Source of the DNA: Trichomonas vaginalis G3
Taxonomy: Eukaryota; Parabasalia; Trichomonadida; Trichomonadidae
Assembly: GCF_026262505.1 (NCBI RefSeq)
Contig: NC_067204.1
Span: 11,178,522 to 11,242,521, forward strand
DNA length: 64,000 nt
Direction: 5' to 3'
The notes under the pieces were generated by a model, which was not told where the DNA came from, made no database searches, and worked only from the letters and a program-made list of their open reading frames with translations. Positions 8,857-17,874 of this stretch are shown here, piece by piece (positions within the stretch are counted from its first letter, which is position 1; each line of letters starts with the position of its first letter). The translations under genes and the position numbers were made by a program.

Positions 8857-9291
8857 ATGTCCGACTACATTTACTATGACTCTTTCCCAGAACGTTTCCG
8901 TGAACTATTCAAAACTCAAGTAAAACTGAGAAACATGCATTTTAACAAAGACAGACCCATTGACGATGAAAGAAACCCTGAATATATTACAATCCCTTAT
9001 GACGCAAAGTTCATTGCATACATTCCTTATGGTCGCAGAGGAACGAAAACTATTTCAACAAAGAACAAAAATTATTTCTGGAGCGATGAAGAAAATTGCC
9101 TTATCTACATAAATGCATACTTAAATAAAGCTACATATTGTACAAAAGAAGGTTGGACTGGATTTGAGCTCTACATATACGACGACGATGGAAACAGACG
9201 CTGTGTATACCCATACGATAATATGTACCATTGTTTTCATCAAGCATTAAACGAATACATAGTCAGTAAGGGTCTCATTCCTGCTGAGTAG
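8857..9291 (+). CDS. Maverick 1 144-aa protein of unknown function
   Basis: I choose the ATG encoding MSDYIYYDSFPERFREL because the open frame upstream of it is made of the 12-bp tandem repeats and poly-T. The product is rich in Tyr and Asp with a basic stretch (YGRRGTKTISTKNKNYFW), and contains GWTGFELYIYDDDGN. No family is recognised. It is the gene nearest the left terminus and looks whole. A DNA-binding or structural role cannot be told apart. Confidence 0.55.
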   Translation: MSDYIYYDSFPERFRELFKTQVKLRNMHFNKDRPIDDERNPEYITIPYDAKFIAYIPYGRRGTKTISTKNKNYFWSDEENCLIYINAYLNKATYCTKEGWTGFELYIYDDDGNRRCVYPYDNMYHCFHQALNEYIVSKGLIPAE

Positions 9292-9339
9292 AAATGTTAT
9301 ATTTTTGTTCTGTCATTTATAAAAAAATAAACTTAAAAA

Positions 9340-9445
9340 TTAATGATATCACCACCCTCACACGTATGAAAACATAGCGCAAAAATAAATTTAGGTGAAG
9401 TGGTGAGATATCACCTGTTTTTTCACCTCTTTTTTCACCCGTTGA
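9340..9445. promoter_or_regulatory. Palindromic GGTGA regulatory region
   Basis: It contains the 14-bp perfect palindrome GGTGAGATATCACC (9402-9415), an adjacent GGTGAAG, and further inverted copies TTTTTTCACC. It also contains AACATAGCGCAAAAAT. The same block, inverted, is at about 60060-60160 in Maverick 2, and variants are at about 48260-48360 and 50090-50200. It lies between genes, so an operator, promoter or terminator role is likely. Confidence 0.5.
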
Positions 9446-9450
9446 ATTCA

Positions 9451-9963
9451 TTACTTTATAACTCTCTTCCTTGGTTTCTTTTTAGTTGCTTTCTTCACGT
9501 CTGTCTCCAACTTGACTGTCTTTCTTCTTCGACCGTAATGATACCAGTTACTTCCACCAGTCAATGGGTCAAATGGTCTTTCGTAAGGGTTTCCATACAT
9601 TCCATAGGGACCATACGGAAGAACTACTGGTGGAGGAAGAGTTCCATCGACTCTATTTAAATGCATTGTTTCACCTTTCATCTGGTCATTAAAGTCTTTT
9701 GCGTGTTTTGCAAACTCATCGTCCTTTCCTAAAGCATTTTCTGACTCAGTCGCAACCAAATTGGATGCTTTATTTATGAGCCCCATTTTATTTAATCTTA
9801 ACTTCTTTGCAACCCAGCCTCCAATCTTTCCTTTATTTGCATCTAATGTCTTCGAAACTCTTCCTCCACTCATTTTATTTACTGCGTCATAAGCTCCAAG
9901 TGCTTTTGCTCCAAATGCTAATGCTTTTGTTCCCATTGCGCCTAAAGCTGCCCAAGCTACCAT
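9451..9963 (-). CDS. Maverick 1 170-aa Gly/Ala-rich amphipathic, basic protein
   Basis: The N-terminus MVAWAALGAMGTKALAFGAK is hydrophobic and Gly/Ala-rich. A central linker holds a Pro/Tyr/Gly stretch (VVLPYGPYGMYGNPYERPF), and the C-terminus is strongly basic (KKATKKKPRKRVIK). The mix of a membrane-active start and a basic tail recalls adenovirus-like minor core or membrane-lytic proteins, but only by composition. It looks whole. Two other proteins in this element (17453-17857 and 20976-21218) share the short hydrophobic Gly-rich start. Confidence 0.55.
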   Translation of the reverse strand: MVAWAALGAMGTKALAFGAKALGAYDAVNKMSGGRVSKTLDANKGKIGGWVAKKLRLNKMGLINKASNLVATESENALGKDDEFAKHAKDFNDQMKGETMHLNRVDGTLPPPVVLPYGPYGMYGNPYERPFDPLTGGSNWYHYGRRRKTVKLETDVKKATKKKPRKRVIK

Positions 9964-10160
9964 TTACACCATATTAAAATCATCTCTCTTCAATATTATC
10001 TCATAAAAGTTCTCGTTACTGGAGAAAGTCAATGAAACATAAACATTCTCATTCATAAACTTCTTTCTTATCTCATCTATTCTCAAAAAATATCTGAACA
10101 ATTGCTAACATCTTCTACAACAGTTATTTCATCATGAATGACCTTCAAGAACAAGCTCAT
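9964..10160 (-). pseudogene. Maverick 1 small protein gene, broken
   Basis: A short minus-strand gene of about 64 codons abuts the start of the 170-aa gene. It begins MSLFLKVIHDEITVVEDVS and ends NFYEIILKRDDFNMV. It appears to have one break. No family recognised; it is too short to appear as one frame. Confidence 0.4.
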
Positions 10161-11041
10161 TTAATATGCAATTAAAATCATCTCAATAATGAGTCCATCC
10201 TTTCCATCTTTAGGTAGCACAACATCTTTCATTGAAGAAGGTTCGACAAGTCTTATGTTAAACTTACTGACAAAGTTTGTTATACTATAATGCTTCGGTG
10301 GCGAATACATGTAGTTTGAAAGACATAATATAGATTCTTCAGCAAATTCACTTATACTGGATTTTATAACAATGTTCTCACGAGACCAAATACCACCAAT
10401 TGACAATCTTGTAAGCAATCCTGCTGAACCTTCAACTGTAAACGTCGATGGTAACATTCCACGAAGGTCATCTATTGACATCTTTGAGTCACTGAATTTA
10501 AATATTTTCTTAAAGCAATCGTCATTATCTAACCATGCAATAGCTTTGAAGTTTTCATTCGAATATACATCTGCTTCATTAAATGTAAAACCTGACTTCT
10601 TTGCAGAGACGACTTTAAAATCTATTGAGTTTGTTTCAAAATTATATGCTATGGTAACTTCTGAAGGTAATGGATGTCCTTCCGCAGTCAGTTGTTCTCT
10701 CACTACCGTTTGAAGCTTTGTGTTAAAAACTTTCATGTCATCTCCTGTGTCTAGGTTCACATACACAGCAACAGGAAACTATCTTGCTTCTTTGTTTCAT
10801 CATTATACCTCAAAACATTAAAGTTCTTCAATAATATTGTTCTTCCTGCTGGAATACTTCGAACCTGTCTGATTTCAATAGCTTTCTCACCTCCTACATA
10901 CTCTACCCAGTGTCTTGGATATTCATAAGTATACTGACTTTCTTGAATTTTGGTAGGTTTCATCATAACGTGTTCATAGTATATCTTTATACTCTTGTCA
11001 GTTAGACTCGGTGCTATGTTCTGAATATTTCTGACTTGCAT
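10161..11041 (-). pseudogene. Maverick 1 structural-type protein A (paralogue of 20123-20971), broken
   Basis: A minus-strand gene of about 290 codons starts MQVRNIQNIAPSLTDKS and appears to have about one break. It resembles the intact 282-aa protein at 20123-20971: YEYPRHWVEYV against FDYPLRWLRDP, and ILCLSNYMYSPPKHYS against FLCLANDFYEKPTKLY. Both are beta-rich with no membrane span. A minor capsid (penton-like) role is an inference from their presence next to the packaging ATPase; no jelly-roll could be proved by eye. The ATG is 16 bases from that of the divergent ATPase. Confidence 0.55.
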
Positions 11042-11057
11042 TTTTAATGGAGATAAA

Positions 11058-11942
11058 ATGAAGCATTTAATACATGACGTAGATGAAGACATGAATGAAA
11101 CTACAGACAAACTTAACTCTTCTCTCATTCTTCCTTTCAGTAAGGACTATGAGTTCTGTTCAAATGGTGTTTATTTCTATTGTGGAAAGATGGGTTCAGG
11201 TAAGACATTTAATTTAATTCGTCATATACTCATAACAGAACGTTTAGGAAATGACTCATATTATGACCAAATCATTATATCAGCAACTTCAGACTCTATG
11301 GACTCAACAGCGAAAACATTTATGTCAAAAGTTCAAGCCTCTGTCGTTAAAGTTCCAGACAGTGAACTCATTGAATTTCTTCAACGTTACATTCGACGTA
11401 AGAGGAAATATTATGCCATCGTTGAATTTATACAGTCAGGAATGCAAAAGACTTCTGAGGAGATGGAAAGAATTATTGACAAACACCACTTACGTCAGTA
11501 CTCAGGAGTTTACGATATGAAACGACTTACAAACTACATTCTGTCAAAACTTTCAAAATACCCCTTCAAAAAGTATCCAAACACTCTGCTCGTTTGTGAC
11601 GACTTCGCCGGAAAAGGTTTAGTGTCAAAGCCTGACTCACCATTAGCTAACATCATAACTAAAGTCAGACATTACCACTTAACTGTAGCAATACTTATGC
11701 AAACATGGCGTTTCCTTGCTTTAAACATAAAACGTCTCATAACTGACTTCGTTATCTTTCAAGGTTTCTCACGTTATGATATTGAACTCATTTGGAAACA
11801 GTCAGGTATAACATTACCTTTTGAAGAAATTTGGGAAGCATATAAGTCTCTCATCTCTCCTCGTTCATACCTTGAGATTCATATCATGACTAATACCATT
11901 AAAGTCAAAAATATTCCATGGGAACGACCAACATTGTTTTAA
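11058..11942 (+). CDS. Maverick 1 A32/FtsK-type packaging ATPase
   Basis: A 294-aa protein with the Walker A motif GKMGSGKT at residues 43-50 and Walker B LLVCDD at about 177-182. Downstream AILMQTWRFL fits the sensor region of the poxvirus A32-like branch of the HerA/FtsK superfamily. This enzyme pumps DNA into capsids in the related viruses and is a core Polinton gene. The length is normal and the gene looks whole. Its ATG is 16 bases from the divergent structural gene and its stop overlaps the end of the gene at 11939-12383. The 5' cut end of Maverick 2 lies within its homologue. Confidence 0.85.
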   Translation: MKHLIHDVDEDMNETTDKLNSSLILPFSKDYEFCSNGVYFYCGKMGSGKTFNLIRHILITERLGNDSYYDQIIISATSDSMDSTAKTFMSKVQASVVKVPDSELIEFLQRYIRRKRKYYAIVEFIQSGMQKTSEEMERIIDKHHLRQYSGVYDMKRLTNYILSKLSKYPFKKYPNTLLVCDDFAGKGLVSKPDSPLANIITKVRHYHLTVAILMQTWRFLALNIKRLITDFVIFQGFSRYDIELIWKQSGITLPFEEIWEAYKSLISPRSYLEIHIMTNTIKVKNIPWERPTLF

Positions 11943-12383
11943 AGTTTAACCTTCAATTGACTGATGGTAAACAAATTCCATGCATCTCTGTCGCCATTTC
12001 TGTTAATATTTTTGCTGTCATTCATATCATCCACTTCCCCATCCGTTAACTTTTGAGGATATGCGTTAGAATAGCTGTTCTTAAATGAAGGCTTTTCACC
12101 TTTTAGAGCGCATAAACTCTATAACTTTCTGCATACTTTATGTTTGAACCTCCTGAGCCATCATTGACATAAATTTTTAAGGCTTCCACCCTTTGTTCAT
12201 ATTCCTGCTTCTTCCCTTAGCTCTTTTGTTCAGTAGTTCTACATCTTTATACACTGCACCTGTCTCAGTGAATTCAACAATATTTTCATTCGTTAGCTTT
12301 ACATTCAAACCCTTGTCGAGTATATTGTTCATTTCATACATATAAAAGGTTTTTATTCTATATGAAATGAGAAGCAAATCCAT
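11939..12383 (-). pseudogene. Maverick 1 gene of unknown function, broken
   Basis: This minus-strand gene starts MDLLLISYRIKTFYMYEMNN, with VEFTETGAVYKDVELLNKRA, and ends near WNLFTISQLKVKL; about two breaks. A Gly/Ser/Asn-rich segment lies before the end. A related stretch is seen in Maverick 2 at about 40090-40340. No family recognised. Confidence 0.4.
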
Positions 12384-12481
12384 CTTAGCTGGGTGCCGTT
12401 AATGTTCCAATTGAACCAACATCAAATGTTGACTCACGAACGACAAACAATATTGTCATAAAGAACTATAGTTCAGAGTGT

Positions 12482-13018
12482 TTGAAAGAAAAAGAACCAG
12501 AACTTAAGTCGGGAGGACTCAAAGAGCCCATCATGGCGCATGGCGCCGTGAATTTAAACTCAGCTTCAAACGCTAACGCTACATCAGATGTTAAGTTAGA
12601 GTATCCACCACTGGACCAAGTTCTTTCAAGAGAAGCCAACGACAACCCTTACACAAATGTTCAAACAAATCCTTCAGATAACGTAGACCATTACCTTCTT
12701 CAGTTATACCAAACAATTTTACTCAAAGACGATAAGAAGCTTTTGACAAATCTTATAAGTAAGAACCAAATAATTCTAACAAAGGAGGACCTTGAAAATG
12801 TTATATCACGAATAACAGGGAAACAATGTGTCATTGACTATCTCGACCCTGAAATCGAATGCTGTGGTCAAACGCCACCATTCATGAAAATAGGTAACAT
12901 CCGTATCATTGAAACACCAGGAACTACAGGAGTTGAGTTTAAGTATAAATATTCGAATGAATATACAAAACTTTCAACAGAATATAAACTTTGCTTGAAA
13001 TATGTTTTAGTAAATTAA
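12482..13018 (+). CDS. Maverick 1 protein of unknown function with a palindromic insert
   Basis: The frame runs to a stop at 13018 and is open back to about 12392 without an ATG; the first ATG encodes MAHGAVNLNSASNAN. The main part (YPPLDQVLSREANDNPYTNV to the end) contains a helical region and a C-terminal beta-rich segment. Around 12510-12550 the sequence is a GC-rich palindrome that is absent from the same gene in Maverick 2, where a related palindrome sits after the stop instead. The protein is not recognised. The true start is uncertain. Confidence 0.45.
   Translation: MKEKEPELKSGGLKEPIMAHGAVNLNSASNANATSDVKLEYPPLDQVLSREANDNPYTNVQTNPSDNVDHYLLQLYQTILLKDDKKLLTNLISKNQIILTKEDLENVISRITGKQCVIDYLDPEIECCGQTPPFMKIGNIRIIETPGTTGVEFKYKYSNEYTKLSTEYKLCLKYVLVN
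12508..12552. repeat. Small palindromic insertion, site 1
   Basis: The block pairs GGACTC / GAGCCC-type arms and then GGCGC / GGCGCC arms. A close relative in a different place is at about 41048-41085. It is missing from the matching site of Maverick 2 (about 40470-40520). Confidence 0.5.
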
Positions 13019-13284
13019 AGCAATTTGTAATATCTGTCCAAAACTTCTTCAACAGTATCGAACTCATCTTCATAATGCAAACCTAATCTTATTGACTTGG
13101 TGCAGTTTTCACTAACACAATATAGCGCTTTGCGCTCGGCGCCTTTGACGCCTTTTTCTGTTCTCTTGACTGACATAACTAATTCATTTGTTTCATCAAA
13201 CAGCAACAACCAAAGTTCATGACCTAATACATAACATTCATACTTTATATTTTTAGCTCTGAGTTCTCTTGTAAGCTGTTGCAT
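13015..13284 (-). CDS. Maverick 1 89-aa protein with a 10-codon palindromic insert
   Basis: A short basic protein starting MQQLTRELRAKNIKYECY. The middle has RTEKGVKGAERKALYCVSEN; the residues GVKGAERKAL are encoded by a 30-base palindromic block that Maverick 2 lacks at about 41210. The insert keeps the frame. No family is recognised. The gene overlaps the next gene upstream (13245-13736) by about 40 bases and the end of the opposite-strand gene by 4 bases. It looks whole. Confidence 0.5.
   Translation of the reverse strand: MQQLTRELRAKNIKYECYVLGHELWLLLFDETNELVMSVKRTEKGVKGAERKALYCVSENCTKSIRLGLHYEDEFDTVEEVLDRYYKLL
13121..13163. repeat. Small palindromic insertion, site 2
   Basis: AGCGCTTTGCGCT and GGCGCCTTTGACGCC are two adjacent short hairpins. 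They form a 30-base block inside the 89-aa gene and are absent at the matching place in Maverick 2. The GCGCTTTGCGC core is shared with the palindrome at about 41048-41085. Confidence 0.5.
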
Positions 13285-13736
13285 TTAATATTTTCTAAAA
13301 AGTCAACTTCAACAGTCATTCGCACTGGTGCCTTCAGTTCTACAGGCTCGCCCTGAAAGTCAACAAGTCTGAATTGCATGTCTTTCAAATTATGAGGACT
13401 AATGCGAACCCATTTACCTAAATGAGTTGCTATGACAGGAACGTTTGGAATGAACATTGAATTGACTGCATAACAGAAAGACTTATATTCTACTGAACCT
13501 TTACTATTAACTCCTGAAATGCCTGTGACATTAGCTATTTTAGACTCAATGTACAAACAATTACCATAACATACGTATGGAACAGATTTCATCTCAATCG
13601 TTTTGTCAACACTTTTCAAAGGAAATGTCATATGGTATGCACCCAGAAGCAATTGAACTCTATGACTCATTCGTGTTATCTTAAACTCCTTTGCATAACT
13701 GAACTTCAAAACTCCTGCAATAAGTTTAACATTCAT
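13245..13736 (-). CDS. Maverick 1 163-aa structural-type protein
   Basis: The protein starts MNVKLIAGVLKFSYAKEFKI and is beta-rich, with alternating hydrophobic residues. Near the end it has FRLVDFQGEPVELKAPVRM followed by TVEVDF. That end resembles the C-terminal beta domain seen in Polinton-encoded minor structural proteins (often annotated as F54H12.2-like); this is a motif-level impression. It looks whole. It lies just downstream of the small structural gene at 13757-14021 on the same strand. Confidence 0.5.
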   Translation of the reverse strand: MNVKLIAGVLKFSYAKEFKITRMSHRVQLLLGAYHMTFPLKSVDKTIEMKSVPYVCYGNCLYIESKIANVTGISGVNSKGSVEYKSFCYAVNSMFIPNVPVIATHLGKWVRISPHNLKDMQFRLVDFQGEPVELKAPVRMTVEVDFLENIKCNSLQENSELKI

Positions 13737-13756
13737 TAAGTTTTTCTTCGTTATCC

Positions 13757-14021
13757 TTGTTTATTTGTAGTATTTATGAGAGCATTTAACACTCCAGCTA
13801 ATGTTTCCATCTTATATTCTACATTATTTGTGAAATCTTATTTCGTGCTTCTTTCCATCTATTTCAAGCTCCATGAAATCTGTTCATCTGTTATAACGAA
13901 TGAAGCGATAGTATTGAAGTCAACCATTCTGAATGCAAGTGGCTCATTCTGTAACTAAGTTTGTTTGTAGCTTTACTGTCCCGTATTCGTTTGGGTCTGT
14001 ACTTTGCAAATAGAACAACAT
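13757..14021 (-). pseudogene. Maverick 1 small structural-type gene, broken
   Basis: A minus-strand gene starts MLFYLQSTDPNEYGTVKLQT and later encodes FRMVDFNTIASFVITDE and METLAGVLNALINTTNKQG, with about three breaks. The pattern resembles its neighbour at 13245-13736, so it could be a paralogue. A matching stretch is seen in Maverick 2 at about 41910-42210. It is divergent from the fibre gene, with 17 bases between the starts. Confidence 0.4.
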
Positions 14022-14038
14022 TTTATTCTCATTAAAAT

Positions 14039-14952
14039 ATGAGTATAGCTGCATATGCGTATGAAGCTGACAGAGCTAAACGTTTATATTTTGGTCAATA
14101 CTCTCTCACACTTACTGACAAATATATTGTTATCAGTGATGGAAATACCGAGAAATAAATAACATGGAAGGACTATGAAAAGTTTGACCCTATTTTAACT
14201 CCATGTACAATGCCATTCATTGTAAATGTGAAGTTGTCATGAAGAACGACACAACAGTATATAAGTCTGATATGAAGCGTTAGAATATATGTTGAATTAT
14301 AATCCCGAAAGATTTGACCCAAGCACTACACACATGTGCAATGCCTTTTATTAAGGACGGTGAAATCGTAAGAGTTCCGGATTCAACAGTTTACACAGCT
14401 GTTCAAAAACGTTTACAAAACATTTTAGCGAATATCTTTAATTCAGAAACTACAGAAATAAAATTACCATATATAACAGATGCTAAAGAAATTAAATCAA
14501 AAACGACAACATTATTTACGTCACTTAATGATTTAATGACTTATATCATTAATATTCCTGCACCAACTACAGCATTTGATCCAAACTCGACGGTTTGCAG
14601 TGTACCTTTCATTAAGATGCTTCATTAATTACTTTTTAAGGGATTCGACAGTTAATGAATCATTAAAGGCGTCATTAATTGAAAATCATTGATTTTAACT
14701 CATTCACGAATACATATAATTCATTCATTAATGTTTCATATGCTTCTAAAGAAGGTGAGCCAAAAACTATCGATAAAGCGTGTATGAAATAAAAGCATCA
14801 ACGACGAAATTGAATTCGTTAACTTTTGACGGTGATAGTTTCGTTAATGACATAACATCGGGGAAAACAATTTTAACGAAAGAATATTTAAAATCTCATG
14901 TTAGTGAGTTCGTGAAATTGAAAAAGAAGGTGGAATTACTCTCTCTTTTTTT
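14039..14952 (+). pseudogene. Maverick 1 fibre-like gene, N-terminal part (broken, runs into gap)
   Basis: A plus-strand gene starts MSIAAYAYEADRAKRLYFGQ. It contains at least three repeats built on FDPxxTxxCxxPFIK, such as FDPNSTVCSVPFIK, spaced through 14160-14620, and a later KASTTKLNSLTFDGDSFVND. Several breaks. In Maverick 2 the homologous start (about 42230) continues into a long repeat protein that ends in a phage-type tail-collar domain (about 45830), so this is probably a fibre gene. The scaffold gap removes the rest. Confidence 0.5.
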
Positions 14953-15052
14953 NNNNNNNNNNNNNNNNNNNNNNNNNNNNNNNNNNNNNNNNNNNNNNNN
15001 NNNNNNNNNNNNNNNNNNNNNNNNNNNNNNNNNNNNNNNNNNNNNNNNNNNN
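14953..15052. other. Scaffold gap of exactly 100 N
   Basis: One hundred N mark a gap of unknown true size. Left of it the sequence is colinear with Maverick 2; right of it the gene order differs, so the two sides need not belong to one element copy. Confidence 0.95.
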
Positions 15053-16646
15053 ATCTTCGGATATATTGGACGAAACCTCATGTATGCAGCGTTAAGGTCG
15101 ACATAGTATATCTTTTCGTTTGAGTCGAACTTGTCGCAAACCAATGGGTCCAGTTTCGTGGAAATTCAAGTGAGTCTCTTATCTTCTGAGAAACTTCGCC
15201 TGCTATCTCATAAACATCGTCGAAGCAACCTGTTTCATATAAAACCTTCTGACCTAACTCAGATGCTCTCCAATACAAATTTGACGTCAATTGGATGTCT
15301 CAATGGAAGTTTGTTTATAGCATCTTGAAGTTCTTGCAACCTCATTGGAAGTTCTTCTGGTTCAGGTTGGTATCCGAACAATCCAACTCCTTTTGGAACT
15401 GTGTACTTCTTTTGTACTAGAACTTTGTCTGGAACAACTTTTGGTCTTGCTAACAGTGAAAAGTTTGTTTCGTCTTTTGGTACAAAAGTTTCTGTCAGCT
15501 TGTCATCTGGAATTGGTTCCAACAAACCTTTCTCGAAAAGAATGTTTACAGCTCTGACAATGTTGCACTTGCCTTTTCCGAACAATGGGTTTGTAAGACT
15601 TTCGTTCAACATGAAGTGGTTGTGGACAATTGCAATCTTCAACCATGGTAAATTGAACTCAACAACATAGTCGTCATGTGAAGAACCTTAGCTGTAGGTA
15701 TGTTGACTCGGATATTGACATTTGCCAACGGTGCAATTTTTGCCAATTGACCTCTGAGAATGTACTTGTCTTCACACATAGACTCAAGATACTTCATCTT
15801 CTCATCTGTAACAAGACCAGAGTTCCTGAGACATGTAAGAATGCAAGGTTCATTGACAATTGTTTCAATTAATTGTAAATTCCATACCTTGTCAAGTCAA
15901 TGTCAGACTTATTTATGAACGGGAAGTATCCAGCATGTTGTCTGACTGCTTGAGGGTTAGGTTGGTACCATTCGAACTTGACACTTGCAATTCTTCCTTC
16001 ATTGCATTCAAAATGTCTGAGTCGGAGTCAACCATTTGTTCTCTCTTTGTAGTCTTGAAAGCGTCAAGAAGCATTGCAGCTGTTGTGACATTGCCATGTG
16101 CATAGTAAATGTGACCATCCAAATCTGTTACGGTTAGTCTGAGATTGTTCCTTTCTTATTTCCATCTTGAATTGCAGCAAGTACACCATGAAGCCTTCTT
16201 TGTTCTTTCCATCGTCAAAGTTTACTGTAAAGGTTTGACCAGATGTAATTTTACTTCTAACTTCACGATACTTCTCATATGCATATCTTGTTCTTTCCAT
16301 GGGAGCATGTGCGTCTTCACCTTTTCTTTTTTCCTCCTCAAAGGATGCAATTGTTCGTCATGTTTCCAGTAGAACCTGGCAAAGCCGTCGTGTCCTTCAA
16401 CTTGAGGTTCACTAACATCGAAAGGCATGTCCATAAGACGTTTCTTCTTCTAACCTCTCTATGTCTGTTTGGATAATTTGCGCGTGCTGTTTCCAAGTCC
16501 ATTTCATAGCGAAGACCAGACAATTTGTCATAGACTTTTATGGGTCTTCCCTTCCTATATTTAAACTTCTTTGAAACTTTCCAACCATATCTTTCTAACT
16601 CTGCTTTTATTCTAGCAGATTTTCTATCCATTCTATATGGGGGCAT
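15053..16646 (-). pseudogene. Maverick 1 protein-primed DNA polymerase B, N-terminal part (broken)
   Basis: The minus-strand gene starts MPPYRMDRKSARIKAELERY and runs into the gap. Near the gap it encodes YYVDLNAAYMRF, which fits the polymerase motif A (D..SLYP type) of protein-primed family B polymerases. The upstream part is a long, weakly conserved N-terminal region with YYAHGNVTTAAMLLDAF and similar pieces. About five breaks. A polymerase of this type copies the linear element and is a core Polinton gene. Its palm and thumb are not in the window here. Confidence 0.6.
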
Positions 16647-16675
16647 TTCTATAAAAATAAAAAAATATTTTTTCT

Positions 16676-17257
16676 TTACTTTACATAACCGCCTGCTGCC
16701 AAAAGTCTTTGACGCCAACCCATACCAGCTAATGAAGGTTGACTTGGTTTAGTTGGAAACTAACCTTTGGTTTTGGTTTATCTTCAGTTTTTGGCTCACC
16801 TTCTTCTATCGGTTTTTCGTCACTTTTTGGTTCACCTGACTTTACTTCACTTGCAGGTATGGTTGTGTCGTCAACATCTTCATAAATATCATATGCCATT
16901 TGTTTTTGTTTTCCTTTCAACTTTTTGTGTTTGTTGTAAAGTTTAGAATATTTTGACTCTAAGTCAATGAGATGTTCTATAATGAACTGTTGGTCAGTGA
17001 AGAATACCTTCCCATCTGTTGTCTCGAAAGCTCCTTCAGACTTCAATATTTTATTTGTGAGAGTCTGTTCTTTTTGAGATACTTGCCGTTCCATTTCTAT
17101 GAAAAGTGACTTTGTAGTTAGGGTTTGTATTTCCAGACCTGGCACTTTCTATTATTGAATTTTTCTCTTCATCTGTAAGTTCTTTGACAGGTTTTGACAA
17201 TGGTTCTGAACTTTTTGTTTGTGGTGTCAAATCTACCGTTTCAACTTCTTCGGTCAT
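16676..17257 (-). pseudogene. Maverick 1 acidic/Lys-Pro-rich protein, broken
   Basis: A minus-strand gene of about 190 codons starts MTEEVETVDLTPQTKSSEPL. The middle is coiled coil (DLESKYSKLYNKHKKLKGK), followed by a Glu/Lys/Pro low-complexity stretch, and the end is PSLAGMGWRQRLLAAGGYVK. About two breaks. Low-complexity acidic proteins with a short conserved tail can be scaffolds in related viruses, but nothing here proves that. Confidence 0.45.
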
Positions 17258-17262
17258 TTCAT

Positions 17263-17432
17263 CTCAGTAAAAAATTTTAGTTTGGTTTGTTTTCAACTGG
17301 TTGTTTAGTTTTTTAAGTCGGTCTAAAACTTCCTGAGGTATAGGAAGAACTTGACAAACACCGTGGTTGTGTAACTGCTGGAAGTCGACAAATCCATCTT
17401 GAACCCATTTGTCTCAATGCTGTATTGTTCAT
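17263..17432 (-). pseudogene. Maverick 1 small gene, broken
   Basis: A short gene starts MNNTALRQMG and ends VLDRLKKLNNQLKTNQTKIF, with about one break. The start is preceded by ATTTTTTACTGGAGATGAA, the same leader seen before the 16676-17257 gene (ATTTTTTACTGAGATGAA). No family recognised. Confidence 0.4.
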
Positions 17433-17452
17433 TTCATCTCCAGTAAAAAATT

Positions 17453-17857
17453 TTACATTCCCCAAGTTTGAGGTGGTTGCGGCGGTTGGTTATTGTTTAC
17501 CCACTGTTGTGCATGGTTATATCCTCTGTTAAAGAATCTTTCACCTTGGTCCATGTAGTGCCCTGCTTGGTTATAGTAGTCATTTGCTTTGTTATAGTAG
17601 TTTCCTGCTTCTCTTCCTACATTGTCCATCCATCCTTGAACTTTTCCTCTTGTTTCAGGATTTGGAATAAGATTTGCTGCATCTCGTGCTACCTCCCAAC
17701 CTTTCTGTACAGTTTGTATAATAGGTTGTGCTTTCTCTTTAAGTATACCTAATGTACTCAAAATCTTCCTTCCAATTCCAAATGCACCTCTGGCTATTGT
17801 TCCCACTGCGGGCAAAAATCTGGATGCAACTCCTGCTAATGCGCCAAATAAACCCAT
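17453..17857 (-). CDS. Maverick 1 134-aa protein with hydrophobic Gly-rich start
   Basis: The N-terminus MGLFGALAGVASRFLPAVGT is hydrophobic and Gly/Ala-rich. The middle is helical, and the C-terminus is rich in Tyr, Asn, Gln and Pro with repeats of the form YYNKANDYYNQAGHYMDQG. The MG start with following hydrophobic residues could accept a myristate. A membrane-active minor virion protein is a possible role by composition only. It looks whole. The ATG faces the integrase ATG 17 bases away. Confidence 0.5.
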   Translation of the reverse strand: MGLFGALAGVASRFLPAVGTIARGAFGIGRKILSTLGILKEKAQPIIQTVQKGWEVARDAANLIPNPETRGKVQGWMDNVGREAGNYYNKANDYYNQAGHYMDQGERFFNRGYNHAQQWVNNNQPPQPPQTWGM

Positions 17858-17874
17858 TTCTTATGGGTTAAAAA

